Source of the DNA: Prinsepia uniflora
Lineage: Eukaryota; Streptophyta; Magnoliopsida; Rosales; Rosaceae
Assembly: GCA_032719365.1 (NCBI GenBank)
Contig: CM064871.1
Coordinates: forward strand, 68,063,586-68,127,585
Reading direction: 5' to 3'
DNA: 64,000 nucleotides
This document shows, in pieces, positions 37,881-50,456 of the stretch (positions within the stretch are counted from its first letter, which is position 1; every line of letters starts with the position of its first letter). Both the position numbers and the translations under genes were made by a program. Under the pieces are notes generated by a model that saw only the letters and a list, made by a program, of their open reading frames with translations, made no database searches and was not told where the DNA came from.

Positions 37881-38988
37881 TTAAAAAAAGTTTAAGGCTT
37901 ATTGCTTACCTAATACCAAATATATGAATATATGAATTTCACAATATTTATGATATAATTTAAATAATTATTTATTTGACAAATATTTATACCAAATAAT
38001 AAATGATATATGTAATTAAAAAATAATATTTATACCAAATGATTATTTATTTGACAAATATTTATACCAAATAATTATTTAAATAAATATTTGATAAATA
38101 ATTAAATAATATATGTAATTAAAAAAAAGGTTAAGAAATGAAATGAAACAAAACGCAGCGTTTCGTTTCATTTCTTATTTACTCAACAAATGTCTGGGTT
38201 AGTCTCGAAGTCTCGATGACTTTCTTTGGGGAAATCGATCGATCGTGAGGGTTAGGGCCGTGAGGGTCAGGGGCGGCGTGAGGGGCGACTTCGAGGGAGG
38301 TTCGAGCGAGGGACGATGGGACGAGACGAGACGAGACCAGAGGTGGTTCGAGGGAGGTTCGACTGTTCGAGACTTCGAGCGACGGTGGTGAAGACTGATG
38401 AGAGGTGGTTCGACCGTTCGAGACTTCGAGCAGAAGTGGTTGACTGAGACTTGGTTCGACCATTCGAGATTCTTGCGAAATCGGCCACCCCTATTTATGC
38501 TTTGCCCGAAATCGAACGAGGTGAGTCCGTGAATTCGTGTTTTTTGTTTCCTTCCTAATTATTCGTCCGTGAATGTGAAAACTGAAACAAAAATCTTTTT
38601 GAATATTTGAATTATTGGATGAGTCCGTGAATGTGAAAACTGAAACAAAAATCTTTTTGAATATTTGAATTATTGGATGAGTCCGTGAATGTTTGTATAA
38701 TTGTACGATTGAAAAGTCGATTCTCTGTTCAATCCGTGCTCTTCTTTTGTTCGCTTGATTTCGGTGGCTTGCATTCGAATTTCATTAACTTGTTCGATTG
38801 TGTGCTCATTCAGTCCAAAATCGTAGATATCGAACAATATCGGTGAATATCGCCGATATTTGCCGATATTGTTTGATATCGACGATTTTGGAGGAAGAAA
38901 TAGGTTCACCCCCTTCGTAGTTGCCGGTAGTCGGAATTCGCGATATATCGGTCGATATATCGCCGATTTCGGCAATATTTTCATTAGT

Positions 38989-39197
38989 GCTATGGGAACT
39001 TCTATTTTGACGTGGTAAAAAAAAACACGTGGCACTGTTGCTCTTTTAATTGGAAACTTCGATTTGGATATATGTCCTCTTCTTCCTCTCTACTCTGTAG
39101 CAGCATTGATGTTTAATAGCTGGCTACTAGAATGCTCACATTTCAATGCCGTATTTCATCCACAATTAAAAGTTGTGCTTATCAACAAATCATTTCA
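38989..39197. other. Host sequence between hAT and LINE
   Basis: About 200 bp containing the hAT right flank repeat (38989-38996) and the LINE left target duplication (39181-39197). No gene is seen. Confidence 0.6.
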
Positions 39198-39996
39198 GAA
39201 GTCCCGGAAAAGTGAAACGCCAAGGACTTGAAAAGGTTATGAGTCCCTCTCGACTCCGAGAGTTTCCTTCCTCCCTCTCGACTCTGAGAGTTCCTTCCAG
39301 GTAGCTCTTTGATGAGTTTATCCCTCCCCCCTTAATCTCTCTACCTACCAATTGAAACAACCAACCATAACCTGCAATATCATGAATGCTTGGCTCGACC
39401 AAGATGCCTGCAAGAAGAGACTGCAGTTTTCCTTACAACTGCTTACCTTAACCTACCAATTCAGTATCTGCAAAGATTCGAGCCTTCACTGCCTCATCCC
39501 CTGGTACAAACTCAAATTTATGAAGACTCTACTTTACCATAAATTCCACCAAAAAGATCTGCACCTAGGCGTCAATGCTCTCCTCTCGTCCCATCCACGA
39601 CTCTCTCGCCATCAAGTCTCAGTCCTATGGACCTCTCACTGGAGGAAAAATAAGCATCGAGCCGCTCAACCTACCAATGCTCAAATTAAGTTTCACCAAC
39701 TGAAGGAAAATCCAACAAACACAAATCAACATAACCATTTTGGCTCCCATTGGATTGTAATCCTCTATTTATATGGCTCCCCACACTCCCACACATCACA
39801 GCACCCAGATAAACCACAGCAATCAATTCAGCAATCTGTTCAGCTAATTTCATTGCTAAACCAGAAATTGGATTGTGAGACCACGAGTTTCCACCTAGCA
39901 TCCAGACCAAAAGAGAAACCACCTTACCTGTGCTCCTGGGACGTTGTTCTGCTCCTTCTCACTCACCACTCTGAAAGCCCACCGAAACCTCCTGAG

Positions 39997-41177
39997 ATGG
40001 CACTATCAAACAATTACTCCCCTGATGATTTGACCATTAAACTGGAACACAGCCTTGATGTTTCAAACCTGGAAAGTGGGCCTCGACTCATTGGCGCGGT
40101 CATAGCGGACAAGACCCCAAATCGGGGAGCCATCAAGAATATCCTGAGAAAAGCCTGGGAGTATTTGGGTGAGTCTAATATCAATTTCATCAAAGATAAT
40201 ATTTTTTCAATTACCGTGCAGGATGAACAAATGGCTGACCAGGTTGTTGCTGACGGGCCGTGGTCGGTGATGGGGTGTTGTTTTTCCCCGATCCAATGGC
40301 CTGAATCCCTATCCGTCGAAGAAATCCCGTTGCATCTCACAACCTACTGGGTTCAAGCACACGACATCCCGTTGAACCTCCTCACGGACCAAAACGCCAA
40401 AGCGATTGGGGACAAACTGGGAAATGTCATTGCGATGGACTCCCCCGACAGTGGACGGCGCCGTGGTTTTCTCCGTGTTCGTGTCCAGATCGATTCCACT
40501 AACCCACTCCCAATTGGTTTCTGGCTTCCGAGATCTGATGGACCAGACACATGGGTTGAATTTCGTCTGGAGCGCTTATCCGATTTCTGCTATAACTGTG
40601 GGAGATTAGGCCATGTCTTAAAGCTCTGCCGCTACCCTTTTGTTTCCTCTGCAAACTCTGAGCTCGCTGCGTATGGAGAATGGTTGCGAGCAAGACAAAT
40701 TCGCGACGCCACTCCCCATGATAACCAGACCATCCCGCGAGGCATCAGACGTCGCCCTGGAACGATTTGTGCTGCTAGTAAGGGCACGGTGGTCACAGGT
40801 GCTAACCCAGCGACGGAGCGTGAGCAAGGTGGATTGGGGCGCGTTGTTGAGGTTCAATTTCAGGGCTCGAACCCCCAAATGTGGGAAAGCAGACACAATG
40901 GAAAAGCTCTGACCGACAAGTCCCTCTCACCCACAGCCCCTATCTCTGGCCCTGTCATCCACCCTGCAAATCTCCCTCAACTGCAGTACGGATTGGAACC
41001 TACCCCAGTGCTTTTGAACTCTCAGACTTTCTCAAGAGTCACCATCTCTGAAAAAGAAAGGACGACTGGGCTGAATAGTCGGACAAAAAGTGTGCTTCTG
41101 CTAGATCAAAATACCACGCCGTGGGTTTGGACGAGGGGAAGGGGTGGGCCAATACCGAATGAGAATAAAACTGACTG
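39997..41177 (+). pseudogene. LINE ORF1: DUF4283 plus CCHC zinc knuckle, 3' end lost
   Basis: From ATG 39997 (MALSNNYSPDD) the frame holds a DUF4283 domain over residues ~10-180. Recognisable segments include ADKTPNRGAIKNILRKAW, DGPWSVMGC and PLHLTTYWVQAHDIPLNLL. The zinc knuckle CYNCGRLGHVLKLC (C-x2-C-x4-H-x4-C) follows at 40589-40630, then a variable tail. ORF1 proteins of plant L1 elements bind RNA and act as chaperones. The frame is open but beyond about 41178 it runs into inserted LTR-element sequence, so the last residues are not LINE. An open frame extends upstream to 39352; I treat that as leader. Confidence 0.88.
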
Positions 41178-42071
41178 GGCCAAATCCGAATCCGAAATCA
41201 TTATTCCGTAAGCTAGCATTTGGAATAATCATTCCGCACCCAAATCCAGTATTCCACTTTCAAGTTCTAAAATCGAATCCTGAATCGTCACCCAGAAATT
41301 CGATTCCAAAACCCGAAATCTCGTTCACGTCCACTCGGACACACCAAAACCGAACCTATCGGTTACCAGTTCACTATACTCGGTTGACTTCATAGGGAAG
41401 CCAATCCCATCAGTCACAACTCTAAGGCTGAACAAATTCAGCCCCGTCTGAAACCTACTCGCTCGAGTAACATACCATAAGGGGCTCCACTTCGAAAAGA
41501 AGTTCAGTCCCGTCATTTACGACTCACATACCGGATTAAGAGTGACAAACTCTCGACCCAACTGGATCATCAGGATCACGGTCCAGATCCATCACTACGT
41601 CAGCTGACCATGAACATCACGATCCTAGATCGTCACAATGCCCAATGTCCACGACATCACAAACCCGATCCACCTAGGATCCACACGGTTAACTACTAGG
41701 AACCATAGGGTCTTACACCCTCATCTAATTTGCATACTGTCACAACGTTTGACAACCAAAGCCCACAATTAAAAAGTTCAGTCAACGACGAGACACGCCG
41801 CGACTATGGGTTCTCACTGATTACCTCGTATCTACCCTCGCCATCCCACCTAGGGAAAACCAAGGATGATCCAAAACAATAACACCAATATTCATCCCCG
41901 GGTCAAGTTTATTCTAGGCCCAACACGCCCATCTACAAACCAAACTGTTAACAAAAACAACCATCCGGACCCACACTAGTCCGACACATTCAAACACATG
42001 ACACAATATTACAACACAGATGGACAATACAAACTATTTACAAGGTATCACGAAAACATGTATCAATACAA

Positions 42072-42926
42072 TTATTTTGATCTACGGTCAAGTCGATCGG
42101 GGCAGTTCCTTCGCAAATGTCCAAGTTTCCTACAAAAGTGACAAGTGGCAGTGCTGAGGCGACTTGCCCCACCACGCCGCTTACTTGTCGACTGGGTTGA
42201 AGTTCCACCCGAATGAGCACCTACCGAGGGTTGCGACACAAGAGTATGAAGGCTAATACGCTTCGATGTTTCCTGACTTATCTGTTCAGTATCCTGATGC
42301 TCTCGGCGTCGTCCAGAGTCCAAAGATTGTTCTGGCACAGGTAAAATAGTAGCCTCCCCTCGGATAGCAGCATCCGATAATTCCCTCAGGGTAGAATACG
42401 AGCCAACAGTTACAGCACCTCGTAACTCATTCCTCAACCCCTACTCAAACCTTCGACACTTATCCTCCTCAGTAGCCACATACAGAGGAGCGAAACTAGA
42501 TAAGTGCAAAAATTGCTGTTCATAATCAACTACTAACCGATTCCCTTGCTGCAATTGGAGAAACTCAACCTCCTTAGCGTTCCGAAATGAGCGAGGATAA
42601 AACTGATCCAAAAATCGCTCTCGGAATGCATCCCATGCCAAGGTACGGGCATCCCAGCCAGTCAACTGTAAACTATGCCACCACCTGTAAGCATAACCAT
42701 CCAGAAGAAAAGTGGCTAAGGGCACCATGTCCTCCAGGGGACATATCATGACCTCAAAAATCCTTTCCAATCGAGTAAGCCAATCTTCGGCACCATCTGG
42801 TCCCGAATCAAGACGAAACACAGTGGCTCCTAACCGTCGAGCTCGCTCAATATCTGGGCCTTTACTACCACTACTCTCGTCCCTCCCATCTTCAGACCGT
42901 GTACGGGACGAATGACTCGGAGGCAT
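42072..42926 (-). pseudogene. Ty3 gag with CCHC zinc knuckle, one in-frame stop
   Basis: ATG at 42926 (MPPSHSSRTRSEDG) opens a 284-codon frame broken only by TAG at 42443-42441 (CRRFE*GLRNEL). Residues ~45-160 are the retrotrans_gag core (DWLTRLERIFEVM, ATFLLDGYAYRWWHSL, FRERFLDQFYPRSFRNAKE, YVATEEDKCRRFE). The C-terminal part carries CHFCRKLGHLRRNC, a C-x2-C-x4-H-x4-C knuckle, and ends in a basic tail. No protease, reverse transcriptase or integrase follows. This is the best-preserved protein of the LTR family here and points to a chromovirus-like (Tekay/Del) gag. The single stop suggests recent activity or selection on gag. Confidence 0.92.
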
Positions 42927-42955
42927 GACGTATCAATAGAAATCAAGAACCAAAT

Positions 42956-42967
42956 GCTCTGATACCA
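42956..42967 (-). other. Primer binding site (initiator tRNA-Met)
   Basis: TGGTATCAGAGC on the minus strand between gag and the LTR end at 42971. Confidence 0.88.
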
Positions 42968-42970
42968 CCT

Positions 42971-45900
42971 TGACAGGACCCGTCCCAACTGGACGACAAA
43001 AACCGTGCCCGGTCCTGCTCCCGTCTGACAAGTCAACTAAAGGTCCGAAACTACCCTTCAGTGCTTGCTAGACAAGGGATGTTTGCACGGATTTCTGCTG
43101 CTGTCACTGCCTCACGATCAGTCCCGAACGTCGTACCACGGCCTGGAGGGTCACAAAACAGAAAAGGTGTGAGTGGACAAAAATGACCCCTTATAAAAAC
43201 ATTTATCAAAATACATTCTTACCCTCCAGTTTTCACAAACTTGCATGCATATCGTAAAACATGAGTAATAGTATGAAATCATTCAAGTATGTACAGTGGA
43301 CCGATAAAATCAAAACATATTTTCCCATGGTCCATAAAACTCATGTTATAAACATCAAATCCCGGCTCTCAGGCCAACACATGTGAAAACATAATCACTG
43401 GCCACAAAGACCAAAAACCCGTACTCAATACCAGTACGTCATCACAACAACATCAATCAGCACTAATCACCAGTGCACCAGAAATATATCAATCAAATCA
43501 ATCCGCACTACTCACAAGTGCATAAAATATTACAAATCACATCTGCACTACTCACAAGTGCACAATCAATCAAACTGCACTACTCACAAGTGTTGCACTA
43601 CGCGTAGGCCAATATCCAGTCACTCTCTCGGGAACAGACACCTCTGGGCTCAACCCTCTCGGGCTCAGTCACCTCTGGGCGAACACATCCCCAAGCTCAG
43701 ACCCATCCGAGTGGTACATCCAGGCTCAGTCTCATCCGAGAAGCTGACTACCATAGGATCAACTCATGATCCTACAATCACATCCCCCAAGCTCCGGTCG
43801 TCTGGGTAATCCCCCCAAGCTCCGACCTTCTAGGAATATCACAATCACAATGAAAACCATCCCGGGAATCACATCCCAAAACATTTCAATCAAATCTTGA
43901 CTCCATACAAAGTCAAGATCATCCCCGACTGGGTCTCAAAGCCCAAAATACCATTTACACGTATTTCTTTAAAATCACCTTTTAGAACAATAAAATAATC
44001 CAGAAATCATCATTGACTTACCAACTAAGTCAAAACATCATTTTAGAAATTATTTAGACTCCGGGCCTAGCCCAAAACATTATTTGCACGTTCCTCGTAA
44101 AACGTGCCCGAAAGATTGATTAAAATAATAATAAAATCCCAATAAATCATTAATTTCACAAATTCACAAGTGACTCCAAATCCGAGTCAAAATCACTATT
44201 CACTTGGGTTCTCATGCCCAAAATAACATTATCACGCAAATCCATGCATTGCAACCTCCGTTGTCATTTTCACGTAAATCCACGAAATTAACCATTGACT
44301 CATTCCCGAGTCACCACATCCTTTTTCAATCCATGACTCAATAATCCGAGTCCAACCATTATTTTCAATCAATTTCAATCCCGGACTCACAAACCAAGTC
44401 CAAACATCATTTTTACCAAATTTCGTAATTTCTCGGAAATCGCCCAAAAATAATAATATAATAATCATAAAACCGAGAAATTACCGGATTGAAACATAAA
44501 TCCTGCCCAAGCATATAAAATCATATAATAAGGCATTAAAAATCATATATGCATGCATCACGGTTAGAAAATAAAGTCCACTCACAAACACCGTCCAAAA
44601 CGGTCCGTTTCGAGCTGCACGTTTTTCCGTAAAATCTGGAAATCACAACTTCTGCCCAAAATCATTATAAAGGGTTACTAACATCTCAAAATACATCATA
44701 TAATTTTCCCCAATTTTTCCGGAATTTAAATACGTATTTAACTCGTAAAACAAAACTTCGGATACGCGGAACATTAACGAAACAATATCCGATTTTCTCG
44801 AAATCAACGTTAAAATGTTCGTTACACTGAGAGGATCAAAAGTCATGTTGACCTCACCTTGAGACTAGGCCGGACGCGCCCTCACGCGCCGCCGTGAGTG
44901 GCTGCGCGTGAAATCCACGCGCCTGCTACAATGTCACCGTCCCAACCCGTTTGTCTGGTAAACCGGTCGTTTAACCCGCGAACAGACCCGGTTGGTTCTC
45001 TGTCAATTCGACACCAAATTCAGCAATTCAAACGTCTATTAGCATCGAATTAGTTTCAATTAGGGATCCGTGGACCTAATTACAATCGAACTTACCTCAA
45101 ACCTCACGATCACAGCTGATCATTCGAAGGACATCCGGCCATTGTTCATCATTCGAAAACCTTCACTGTCACACGATTTCCTTAAATTGATTCAACCAGA
45201 AGCTTCAAGGGACTCAAGTAAGCATTTTCCCCAACTCAATTGAATCAATTCACGGCTCAAACGCCACGACTCAAGCTCGACATCTCTCACTGTTACCAAA
45301 CCCGTTCAGAGCCAAATGAGCCTCAATTCATCTCGTTTTTGATCTGGTTCCACTCGTCTCACCCTCAGGAAGCTATTTCCAAACTCCAATTCGATCATCA
45401 CAGCTCAAATCTTCCAATTTGATTTTCCCTCCAAATTTTCTAAAACCCGAAATCCCAGTCCTCAGCTCTCAGTCAATCCCTCGTGTTTCCCAGTTCAATT
45501 CACTCTCAATTGCTCACACTTTAGTTCAGAAATGGAAGAGAATTGGAGGTTGGGAGAAAACTGATTTGTGGGTTGTACACGGTTGAAGAAAATATGGGAG
45601 ATTAATGGAAATTAGGATAAATTAATTAATTAAAAATTAATTAAACATCATCATGAGGTCTCCCTAAAAACATGGATCAGTGTTTTGGGCCTGAATTTAG
45701 GGGATGAGTGACACTTGTCACTCATCCAAGTGTGTTCAGTCACCGGGTACTGTTCATATTAAAATATTATTTTAATCCTGGTTCGTTCGGTTAATCGAGC
45801 CCGATTCCGTTACCATAACTTCGTCGTCGAATCTCCGATTTCGGCATGCCGCCTGTCGTTGGATTCGTATCGACGAGACCTACGTAACGGTCCTTGGCCC

Positions 45901-46237
45901 TCGTCCATCGGACCTCCCGATCAAAAAGTCAACATTTGGCCCCTAATATGCCAAATTACCAAAATACCCCTCAACTTCCGAACATCATAACTTTCTCTAC
46001 GAATGTCGGAATCGAACGTACCACCTGTCTATGAACTCGTGACGTCCCGAACTACGTCACAGTCATCGGTCAAAGTCCGTTTTATCGCCCGAACTAAAAG
46101 TCAACATTTTGCCCATGCTAGGGGCAAAACGGTCATTTTGCACGTTTCGTCCGATTTCACTCAACTAATCCCCGATTAGTCATTCTAATTCATAATTAAT
46201 TAATATTCAATCCCGATATTCGGGACGGGTCATTACA
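42971..46237 (-). mobile_element. 5' LTR (3.3 kb) of the LINE-nested element
   Basis: In minus sense it starts TGTAATGACCCGTCCC (46237) and ends GGGACGGGTCCTGTCA (42971). GACCCGTCCC at one end and GGGACGGGTC at the other form a perfect 10-bp inverted repeat. It contains the palindrome at 45702-45727, and GCACTACTCACAAGTGC hairpin repeats at about 43466-43595. No gene is recognised inside. Confidence 0.9.
43466..43600. repeat. Tandem hairpin repeats (GCACT...AGTGC), ~48-bp period, about four copies
   Basis: Units contain GCACTACTCACAAGTGC, with GCACT/AGTGC arms. They occupy the part of the LTR where other copies carry the CATG...CATG array, so the array type differs between LTR subfamilies. 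Confidence 0.7.
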
Positions 46238-49200
46238 TAAAGTGTGTTTTAAAGATTTGAATTATGACGGGTACCATTTTGTTGATCCGATTGGTAATGC
46301 TGGCGGCTTGCTACTTCTTTGGAATGATAATGTCGATCTTTGTGTGTTATCCTCCTGCAAGTTTCTAATTGACTCTCTGGTTGTTAACAAGTGTACTGGG
46401 GAAAGTTTACAGATATCTTGGATCTACGGGTCTCCCTACCGGGAAGAGAGAGATATGATGTGGCAGAGTTTGAGAAATTTGATCACCCCACCGGAAAATC
46501 CATGGTTATGTATTGGGGATTTCAATGACTACCTGTGGACTCATGAGAAATGTGGGGGTCGCCCGGACTCCATTAACAGGAAGAGATACCTGTTGGACTT
46601 CATAAACATGTACCATCTCACTGATTTGGGCTTTAAGGGGCAGGCTTTTACTTGGACGGGGGTTCGTGGGGAGGGGTCTGTGGTGCAAGAAAGACTTGAT
46701 CGCGGACTTATTAATGATCTTTGGCAGCTTCAATGGCCTTGCTCAATTGCCACTAACCTCCCGATGGTGGGGTCTGATCACTGCCCTAGCTTAATTGATC
46801 AATGCCCTGGAAGTCGGAAAAGAGAACGGCTCTTTCGTTTTGAATCATTTTGGACCGATGACCCGAAATGTGGAGACATTATTGACCCCTGTTGGAAAAA
46901 CCCGGCGGCCCCTCTCGAGGATGCTTGGGATCGAAAAATTGCAACCTGTCGAAAGAGGCTAATTGCGTGGAGCAGGGTGAAATACCCAAATAACAAAAAG
47001 AATTTGGAGCTGATGATCAACCGTCTGGATCTTCTCCAATGCAATCGGGTTGCGAATTCTGATGCTATTAATAGCCTCAAGGGGGACATAGCCCGTGTTT
47101 GGGCTTTGGAAGAGAAATTTTGGCAACAACGTTCCCGAATCAAGTGGCTAAAGTCTGGGACAGGGATTCGACTTTTTTCCACCTATCCACTATTCAGAGA
47201 CGCCGGCAAAACCTTCTTTCTCGCATCAGGATTGACGAGACTTCTTGGGCCACCACTGACGGTTCAATCCGGCATATGGTGGATAAGTATTTTAAGGATA
47301 TCTTTACTTCCAATGGGGATCGCGACTGGGGTGATATTCTCAACTTCATACACCCGTCCATTGAGGAGCATCACAACCTTGATCTTAACCGTGCTGTATC
47401 CATGGAGGAAATTCAGGATGCCACATTTCAAATGGGGGCGCTCAAGGCTCCTGGCCCTGACGGTTTCTTGGGTATTTTCTATCAAACTTATTGGACTTCT
47501 ATTCATGATGATTTGTTGGTTATTGTCAACAAGGCATTTGCAGGTGAGCTTTCTTGGAGGCCCTCAATTCGTCCCACATTGCTCTTATTCCAAAGGTCCC
47601 AAACCCAGAGGCAGTTGCTCAATTTAGGCCTATTTCTCTCTGCAACTACTCGTACAAAATTATTGCAAAGGTGATGGCAAACCGACTGAAGAGTATCCTC
47701 CCATCCGTTATTTCTGCCACAACAAAGTGCCTTCATTTCTAGACGGCAAATTCAAGACAACATTGTGGTGGACCACGAAGCTTTTCATGCTCTCAAGCCT
47801 TCGAAAATCGACAAAAACTTATGAAATGGGTATCAAGTTGGACATGAACAAGGCCTATGATCATATTGAGTGGGATTTCCTCCGTGCAGTCATGCTAAAA
47901 ATGGGGTTCAGTGGCACATGGATGGAACTGGTGATGCGTTGTGTTTCCTTGGTTAGCTTCTCAATTCTGTTAATGGGCAGCCTGGCAGGAAGTTCTCCCC
48001 TACTCGTGGAATCAGACAAGGAGATCCTCTGTCCCCATATCTCTTCATCATTGTCTGCGATGTTCTATCCCATATGTTCAACCATGCCGAGTCTGTTGGT
48101 ATTCTGGAGGGTATCAAATTCAGTCCAGAGGGGCCCACCCTTTCACACCTTTTATTTGCAGATGATGCCCTACTATTCTTGAAGGCAACTCGAAACAACT
48201 GTTGGTGATTGAAAAACTTCTACAGGTTTATTGTCTTGCTTCTGGCCAACTTGTGAACTACAACAAGTCCAACATTTTCTTCAGCCCCAACACCCCCATT
48301 GCACTGCGCACTGAACTGAATACAATCTTGTACATGGAAATTACTGAGGACCCCGGTAAGTATCTTGGCCTTCCATCTCTGTGGGGCAGATCGAAAAAGG
48401 AGGCTCTACTTTTGTTCGGGAAAGAATTGGCAGGAAAATCCACGGTTGGAAAAAGAAGTTCCTTTCTCAGGCCGGCAAAGAGGTGCTTATAAAGGCTGTT
48501 GCCCAGGCTATTCCTATACATATCCCATGGCAGTTTTCAAGTTCCCTAAGAATGTTTGCAAAGCCATTGACTCTGATTTAGCAAAATTTATGGTGGGGGG
48601 CAATCTGAGAGTGGCAATAAGATTCATTGGATCAGTTGGGCTAAGCTAGGTCTCCCAAAAGACGGATGGGGGTATGGGCTTTAGAAATCTTGAGGATTTC
48701 AACCTTGCCCTTTTGGCAAAGCAGTGTTGGAGACTCATTCGCGATCCAGACTCCTTTTGGGCTCGGATGCTAAAGAGCAGGTACTTTCCAAATGGAAAAC
48801 TTCTGGGAGGCAAGAAAAGGGAGTCGTGCTTCCTGGGCATGGACCAGCCTGTTGGAAGGCCGCATGATTATTCTTGAGGGAGCCCGTTGGCAAGTACTGA
48901 ATGAGGAAGACATCAAAATCTGGACAGATCGGTGGTTCCCGGGAACTACTAATGGCATCCTTACCCCTACCTCTCGCAGTGACTGATGGTTCTCCCCAAC
49001 ATGTCTCCTCACTGATTGACGAAACCTCCCGATCTTAGAACCTTGCGGATATTGTAGCACCTGATTTTTGCAGCTGACAGGGATATCATTTGGTCTATCC
49101 CCATTGGGAATTCGAAGGACAATGACGACTAATCTGGCCACATTGTAAGACGGGAGAGTACAGTGTCAAGTCTGGGTACTTCTGGCTTCGGACCATTCCA

Positions 49201-50267
49201 CCATCCCCTAGCTCACTTGCTTCATCCAGACCCTCCTGCTCAACCCTGTTCCCCTTGGGTCTATGGAAGCTCATTTGGTCAATGAAAGCACATCCGCGAG
49301 TCATAAATTTCATGTGGAAGACACTTCGGGGGTGTCTCCCCACCCGGGAAAACCTTTTTCGCCGACACTTGAGCCACAACCAGATGTGCCCTATCTGTGA
49401 GGAGTATCCCGAGTCTATTGAGCACCTTCTGCTACAGTGCCCCAGTGTGTCTTGTATTTGGTTTGGGGGACTCCTAAACTACCGTGTTGCAATCTCTCAA
49501 GTGACGTCCTTTGCGGCTTGGCTCGACACTGTTATGTCCTACTTCCGCGGGTTTGGACGGGAGGCGCGATTGGATTGCGTTTGTCATTGCTTTCACTTGC
49601 TGGGAAATCTGGAAGCACCGATGCAAACTACTTTTTGAGGGCCGACGCTTCACTCCTTTTCTCATCATCCAGTCCATATCCAGATACGTCTCGGAGTTCT
49701 GGGAGTTCCCTTGCTCCATCTGAACCCCCCGTGGGGCCGATGCACAATTCCCAGGTTAATGATGGTCCTTGGTGTCCTCCGTTGGCCTCTGTTGTGAAGG
49801 TAAATTGTGATGCTTCCTGGGTAAGCTCGGAGGACCCTGCCGGTTTTGGGGCCATCATCCGCAACTCGGAGGGAGTTTTTTGTGGTGCTATTTGTGATGC
49901 CCGAAGGACAAAAAACGTGCTATTGGCTGAAGCCTGGGCTGCCCTCTCCGGGGTCGAGTTCGCTCGGGCCCAGGGCTTCAATGATGTGATCGTGGAATCA
50001 GATTCCCAGACTCTGATAAAGTGCATTTCCGGAAACATTACTCGTGGTCACTGGAAACTGTACCCCATTCTCTCTCAGATCCGAGCTCACCGTTCTTATT
50101 TCGAGCGAATCCGTTTCCTTTGGATCCCTCGGAGCTCAAACAAGGTAGCTGATACCTTAGCTACTCAAGCACGGCGAAGAATGTACAGGGAAGTTTGGAT
50201 TGACCGTCCTCCATCTTTCTTAGTGTTTTTTTTAAACAATGATGGGCTCCCCTGCCCCCCGAGCTAA
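46238..50267 (+). pseudogene. LINE ORF2: endonuclease, reverse transcriptase, zf-RVT and RNase H, frameshifted
   Basis: The endonuclease domain is in frame at 46242-47155 (PWLCIGDFNDYLW, ERLDRGLIND, GSDHCPSL). The frame then shifts. Reverse-transcriptase segments follow: ALKAPGPDGF (about 47440-47465), ALIPKVPNPEAVAQFRPISL (about 47580), KLDMNKAYDHIEWDFL (about 47838) and FADDALLFL (about 48155, the catalytic motif). A zf-RVT segment with KTLRGCLPTRENLFRR and CPICEEYPESIEHLLLQC lies at 49255-49440. The terminal RNase H (49794-50267) keeps VNCDAS, LAEAWAA, ESDSQTL and RSSNKVADTLA, i.e. the acidic catalytic residues. At least four frameshifts and several stops mean no full protein can be made. 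Confidence 0.93.
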
Positions 50268-50456
50268 TTTATTTCCCTTTGGTCCTAGAAGTGGACGTTT
50301 TATGGTATGCCATGCGTCTTTACTCCGAATCCCCTTTATTTGGCTTTCCTGTACGTTTCTTTTTCTGTTTCTCTTCCTGTTTTGTTTTCGTCCAGTGTTT
50401 TGTTAGTATGAATTCATCTTGTTTCTGACAAAAAAAAAAATCAACATATCATTTCA

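Larger units (their letters stand above)
23185..38988 (-). mobile_element. hAT-type DNA transposon, decayed, interrupted by an LTR nest
   Basis: The left end (CAATGATTGAAATATCG) and the reverse complement of the right end (ACTAATGAAAATATTGCCG) are similar, and both lead into GATATCG/CGATATATCG-rich sequence. They are flanked by GTTATGGG (23177-23184) and GCTATGGG (38989-38996), a 7-of-8 match that fits the 8-bp hAT target duplication. Transposase fragments on the minus strand lie on both sides of an LTR-element nest at 26362-36670, and the BED-finger part is on the far side. Removing the nest leaves about 5.5 kb. The terminal assignment is tentative because the TIRs are imperfect. Confidence 0.7.
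41178..46237 (-). mobile_element. Truncated gag-bearing LTR element nested in the LINE
   Basis: In minus sense: 5' LTR 46237-42971, PBS 42967-42956, gag 42926-42072, then about 900 bp of non-coding internal sequence homologous to 31580-32000. It then stops abruptly against LINE ORF1 at about 41178. The 3' LTR and part of LINE ORF2 (its start, ~50 codons by family comparison) are absent, so a deletion followed insertion. The right-hand LINE sequence resumes at 46238. Confidence 0.85.
39198..50439 (+). mobile_element. L1-type LINE with 17-bp TSD, interrupted by an LTR element
   Basis: The 17-mers ATCAACAAATCATTTCA (39181-39197) and ATCAACATATCATTTCA (50440-50456) flank the element with one mismatch. 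An A-run at 50430-50440 precedes the right copy. Order: 5' leader, ORF1 (39997 on), a 5.06-kb LTR insertion (41178-46237), then ORF2 with endonuclease, reverse transcriptase, zf-RVT and RNase H, and a 3' UTR. Without the insertion it is about 6.2 kb, near full length for plant L1 elements. The start of ORF2 is missing at the LTR junction. Confidence 0.93.

Noticed and set aside
39352..39996. Open frame extending 215 codons upstream of LINE ORF1
   Set aside because: It has no domain, and ORF1 of this family starts just before DUF4283 at 39997. The first part is LINE leader.
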